Origin: Cyanoderma ruficeps
Lineage: Eukaryota; Chordata; Aves; Passeriformes; Timaliidae
DNA: 64,000 bases
Reading direction: 5' to 3'
NCBI GenBank assembly: GCA_008694505.1
Contig: VZDJ01007747.1
Location: 6,852,399 to 6,916,398 of the forward strand
The notes under the pieces are model-generated. The model was not told the origin of the DNA. It worked only from the letters and a program-made list of their open reading frames with translations, and ran no database searches. Positions 62,703 through 64,000 of the stretch are shown in pieces. The first letter of the stretch is position 1, and every line of letters begins with the position of its first letter. The position numbers and the translations under genes were made by a program.

Positions 62703-64000
62703 GTATGAAATGTTAATTTTGCTGTTGTCCTACTGCTCTTTTGTTTCCCTTTTCAAAAGCAGTTATTTTAATAGGACGGTGTCAACTTCTTAATCTTGTG
62801 ATCTTTCACTGTGATAGCTGCAACAAGCATATGTTAGATTACAACAAGCTTATGAACATATCTGATATTTGGTATTTATAATATAAATATGGTATTCAAA
62901 TGTAACAATCCAGATTTGCTTTCAGGCAAAGAAATCTATTTCCCTTTAAACGGAATATTTCTTCAGCCTTTCTAATGTTGACTAGGTTTGCTTTCTGTTG
63001 TTAGCCCTGGCTGTGCAATCCGTTTCAGTGATGTTCACCATGTGTCTAAAGGTGCTTTTTTTCCTTTGATGTTTGGATTAGGAAAGCTGTTGTCTTTATT
63101 TGAATTAAAACAACTTCACTGGCTAACCACGTTGTATTGTGTAAGCATGACACATGGTGATAGATATGGCCATGTAAGTTTTGGAGACACATAGAAGCAA
63201 GAGCAGATGCTGTCAAGATGCAAGTTCTTTTGCTGCTCTCCAAGCACACAAATTGTGGTGTAAAGCTTTCAGCAAACTTAGGTCATTTTAAGATCAGTAA
63301 ACCAATAATGTTTTCTGTTTTGTGGTAGTTTTGCTTGTTTTTTCTACTGCCTTTGTGTTTCTCTTCTACATTGAATTATTTCAAATTTTTGTTTGTTTTG
63401 AAGTTTTTTTTAGAACCAGGAGTTTCAGCTTATTAGACAAGCATGGTTTATTGCAGAGCCATATATATACCTGTATAAGCCATATAAGAACAATCACAAC
63501 TTCTAGAACTTACAAAGAGGCCTAAAAAGCAATAATCTCTATTTCAGTCACACCATAAATATGCCATTGTGCTGAATCAGTAAGACTGATGAGCATCATC
63601 AGCTGATGTCTGATCATCTACTTAAGAGCGTAAATGGGTCAGACTGGTTGTTAATCTTGCTTCCCCTCTTCCTCCACCCTCTCCCAAAATCAAGGTCATT
63701 ACTTTGTATCTGAAGCTGTTTTAAAACAAACAGCATCTTAGCAAAAAATACATTTCTGGCTTCATTTAAATACTTAAATTATTCCACTTGCTTGAACACT
63801 TTAGCTAAAAGTTAACTACAAAATATACTCTCAGGAACTCTCTATGCAACGCTGACATGAAACAGATTATAACCTCTTTCATAACACATGATACAGGCTA
63901 TAATCTGTTTTCTAGACAGACACTAATCTAGGTACCCTCTTAAAATGGCCAAAGTACTTTGAATGCCATGCAAACACATAGACATTAAAAATGATTTTGA
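62703..64000. other. FNIP2 intron 2 (runs off window)
   Basis: Intron after exon 2. I looked for the next FNIP2 coding segment and did not find it before 64000. Confidence 0.6.

Overview
The window is vertebrate genomic DNA, almost certainly from a bird. It is AT-rich, with two sharp CpG-island promoters and long GT-AG introns. Its recognisable interspersed repeats are six degraded fragments that look like CR1 LINEs, the dominant avian retroelement. No bacterial, plasmid, phage or CRISPR-like structure is present. The species cannot be named from this window.

Three protein-coding genes lie in the order ETFDH(+), PPID(-), FNIP2(+), the same order and orientation as I recall for human 4q32. 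(1) Positions 1-~16100 hold the 3' three quarters of ETFDH, the mitochondrial electron-transfer-flavoprotein:ubiquinone oxidoreductase. Ten coding exons from 757 to 15930 encode 482 residues. If the protein has the human length of 617, about 135 N-terminal residues lie upstream of the window. (2) Positions ~16700-31100 hold the complete PPID gene (cyclophilin 40) on the minus strand, with ten coding exons and 370 residues. It starts in a CpG island at about 30290-31200 and runs tail-to-tail into ETFDH. (3) FNIP2 (folliculin-interacting protein 2) starts at 40174 inside a second CpG island. Only exon 1 (40174-40268) and exon 2 (62576-62702) are in the window. A 22.3 kb intron 1 separates them and the gene continues past 64000.

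The rest is intronic or intergenic. The PPID-FNIP2 intergenic interval (about 31.0-40.2 kb) holds two CR1 fragments, small tandem duplications, a 201-codon minus-strand ORF followed by a poly(A) signal, and a short plus-strand exon-like ORF. FNIP2 intron 1 holds two more CR1 fragments, an isolated GC-rich patch, and an exon-like ORF at 57390-57571 whose splice phase matches FNIP2 exon 2.

The three genes do not form one pathway. ETFDH feeds electrons from fatty-acid and amino-acid oxidation to ubiquinone. PPID is an Hsp90 co-chaperone and prolyl isomerase. FNIP2 partners folliculin in nutrient signalling and has also been linked to Hsp90. I found no convincing undescribed biological system. 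The most testable new points are the possible alternative or poison exon of FNIP2, a uORF and E-boxes in its promoter, a tandem NAGNAG acceptor in PPID, and the uncharacterised ORF pair in the intergenic region.
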